NCBI GenBank assembly: GCA_963281155.1
Contig: CAUJLY010000002.1
Span: 1,612,001-1,676,000 of the forward strand
Direction of reading: 5' to 3'
Source of the DNA: Rhabditophanes sp. KR3021
Taxonomy: Eukaryota; Nematoda; Chromadorea; Rhabditida; Alloionematidae
Length of the DNA stretch: 64,000 nt
Part shown: piece after piece, positions 61,372-64,000 of the stretch
How the letters are laid out: every line of letters begins with the position of its first letter
Numbering within the stretch: the stretch's first letter is position 1
Translations under genes and position numbers: made by a program
Notes under the pieces: generated by a model
Database searches by the model: none
What the model was told of the DNA's origin: nothing
The model's input: the letters and a program-made list of their open reading frames with translations, nothing else

Positions 61372-64000
61372 TACGACAAACAAATTTCAAATATACTAAA
61401 TATAGGAGTCAATTAATTTAGACCGCAACAATAACAAGCCAGAAATTAAATGGCAACAAGTTGTTTGATTCTCTGGAATGGCAAAACAAAATAATTTGAT
61501 TAAATTAATGTTTATCAAGATATAAACCTGATGGCTGTCATTTATAGAAACAAGCAAAATAATATTATTATGGCGGATCTTAGCAAAAAGTGTGTTAAGG
61601 GCAAGTGCCACAGATTGCAGCAGGCCATTAGTTAATGATGATAATAACAATCAAACGCGGGTACATCCCCGACAAATTATGTAAATATCACATCTAATGA
61701 AATGTGATAATAGATGAGTTAACTTATTTTTTCAAAACACATGGCTTGAACAAATAGCGAAAGATAGAGGCAAGGTAACTGTGACTTAATCAAAAAAGAC
61801 AATGCTAATTAATGACATGAACTGAGTATGCCTATAGCTAGTCGGATGTTGATGAGTAAGCTTTTTTAAAGTGGGAGTTTCTTTGTGTGGGACAATAATT
61901 AAATAATTATATTCCAAGATTTGCGTCCCTCTAATATTAGAAAATGTAGCTTCAACAACATGTGAATTTTTTGTTGATACTCATTTTAATTGCAAAGAAG
62001 TTTAATTTTAGACCATGATATTGTTATTAAGGAAATGAGGCAAGTTTAAGAAAAGGTTTAAAGAATATCAAGTATGAGGAAATGTGAGGTCAGAATGACT
62101 AAATAAAATAGAATCTCATTTAACTATACAAAACAAGAAAAGATAATGATGTAATAGTAACCTTACGTGTGTCTCTTTAAACTTGTTAAAAGATATGCGG
62201 TAGCTTAAAGGAAAATGAAATAGAATAATCATTTTGATTATTTTATTACTCTATATTATTTTATACCAAATTATTTTGCACTTTCTTACTTTATACTAAA
62301 TGTGTTACTTTTTGGGAAGGAATTACAAGAGAATGCTTTTTTGTAAAGCTTTTTCTTGGTAATCAAAGAGAGCTCTAATATTTATTTATTATTAAAAAAT
62401 AAAAAAAGTAAATTTTTCTCATTTTGAAGGGCAACGTTAATTGGTTACGTGAGTTAAAATGAGATGAAGAAGTGTATAAATATTTTCACAGGCAAGTTAA
62501 ATAATAAAGCCAATAAGTATGGTCGTCACATGTGAGAACTTTTGTGGTTTATACCAGAAAACGAAAGAAGTGCATAATGTGGGTGTTTGCAGATTTGATA
62601 TGGAAATATTCTAAATATTTATTTATATAATACTTCAAAAAACCTTTGAGCGATACCGAAATAGAAAACTGGTACGTCATCATTAGCTTCTAATTAAGTT
62701 TTCACTTTTTATTAATAGACTAGTTAATTAATGTATATTATTTCGGTATAAATGAGGGAAATAATAATAAGTGTATATAAACGATATTACATAAATAAAT
62801 TGACCTTATGGAAGTAAATTGTTGTGATTCGTAAAGAATGATGTAAAACTGTTGTGGTGGCACGAATTTTTTATGACACTACATATAAAAGCAATTTCAT
62901 TATTTTTTGCACCATTCTGAATCAAAATAATAAGTTTATGAAAACAAGGCTGTGTCTACGTCAAAATTTATATGAATCTGGATAGATGTTTGAAAACAAG
63001 GCTAGACTAGGAATATATTGTAGTGCAGAATTTTTATGAGAAACAGTATTTACGAATGAATCATCCATGACAACACCTAAATTAATTTAGAAAGGCAAAT
63101 GTTTAACTATTAACTTTATAACTTATTTTAACTAGTTGATTTAAATACTAAAAACAATACCGAGGAACAACTGTGCAGACATTTAGTACAATTAGCGTTG
63201 TTTTGACATAAAAATGATGAAACAATAATATTTATGGTTTGTTCAGACTAATTTGATTTGAAACTTTCTGTTAACAGAATGGTAATTATATTTGAACAAA
63301 ATCAGTGCAGCGTGTTTTGTAGGAATGAAATCTGATATTGGCATTTAGTTGGCAGATCACAAAACAAACAATTAAATAAAAAAGTTGTTTGCAAAAAAAT
63401 AATTAGTAACTTAATATATTTAGGGTGTAATTTGATGTGGTGTTTAAAGATAAAAAGTCAACTAAATTAATTTGATGCTCTGTATTTTTGGCAATTAAAG
63501 ATTAGTATAGAGGAGTTAAATTTATATCTGTAATAAAAGTTAATGGTACCAGATGATAAGCTGTAAAAAAGAGGATGAATTAAGTTGGATTTTAGCTGAT
63601 GTTACAAGTTGTCTACATTTTATTTAATGGTTGTTGTAGTATGAATTATGATAATGCAATGCAATGTATTTAATAATAATGATATATGCAAGAGTAGCAA
63701 CTCAAATTGGTAATTCAAATGATTATTTAGCACATCGAAAAGGCCACTTGAAGATATTAGATGTGATGAAGTGTTACAGAGGAAATGCAGCACAAAAAAC
63801 CTATCAACTTTCAAGTCATTAAGACTTTTACTCATAAAATAGACACACAAAAGATTACTTCTGATGATGAGGCTGAATAAAAAAGATTGGCTGATTATGA
63901 ATTGTTCTGAGAAAAGATTAAAATAATTTTGAACAATTTTTGTAAGTACATCGCAAGGCTTTAATCTAAAAAGTTAAAGAAGGACGTTTGAATGAATTGA
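61372..64000. other. AT-rich region at the window end, no gene seen
   Basis: 2.6 kb upstream of the globin gene. Short ORFs (61650-61396, 63850-63620) lack known features. A downstream or upstream regulatory role cannot be judged from sequence. Confidence 0.4.

Overview
The window is nematode nuclear DNA. It is AT-rich, and most protein genes are split by introns of only about 38-46 nt. It carries Srt-class and Str-superfamily chemoreceptor genes, an NLP-10-like neuropeptide precursor, a DUF4773-like secreted protein and a nematode-type 5S rRNA gene. Several coding starts follow a 3' splice-acceptor-like motif and could be sites of trans-splicing or 5' UTR introns. The species is not identifiable by eye. 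It is not Caenorhabditis-like in one clear respect: it has a full-length NELF-C/D gene, and C. elegans lacks the NELF complex.

Layout. 1-9.3 kb: 3' end of a low-complexity protein; NELF-C/D; NIPP1 (PP1 regulator with FHA domain); a five-exon DUF4773-like secreted protein whose last intron holds a frameshifted antisense pseudogene; an unrecognised basic nuclear-type protein. 9.7-17 kb: a fragmentary ORF, Jagunal, a MATH-BTB protein divergent from the spliceosomal PRP3 gene, a receptor-type-like PTP-domain protein and an intron-containing tRNA-Leu(CAA). 17-24 kb: an Srt chemoreceptor, a neuropeptide precursor, an acidic/lysine-rich coiled-coil gene and a second, inverted copy of the tRNA-Leu. 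24-30 kb: largely gene-poor, with one 5S rRNA gene, a degenerate tRNA-Asp, a GC-richer island and a cysteine-rich small protein. 30-33.4 kb: chemoreceptor cluster (one Str-type, one Srt, one decayed Srt). 33.7-35.2 kb: a secreted protein made of four diverged repeats.

36-47 kb: ZnT9 (SLC30A9), PEPCK, progranulin, an ELM2-SANT corepressor scaffold and a DUSP19-like phosphatase. 47-50 kb: gene-poor, with a short minisatellite. 50-61.4 kb: a PIM-like kinase whose catalytic exon is interrupted by an ~875 bp insertion flanked by a 9 bp direct repeat, a small secreted-type protein, a small protein divergent from the DDX54/DBP10 helicase, TDP1, and a globin-fold protein with Phe where the proximal His is expected. 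The last 2.6 kb is AT-rich with no gene seen.

The genes do not form one pathway. They are a normal mixture of housekeeping genes (transcription pausing, splicing, ribosome biogenesis, gluconeogenesis, DNA repair, zinc homeostasis) with nematode-specific sensory and secreted families. The most informative features are the NELF subunit, the two coding genes carrying antisense decayed inserts, the modular secreted repeat protein and the heme-ligand change in the globin. All splice sites were placed by eye from reading-frame continuity and GT/AG signals.
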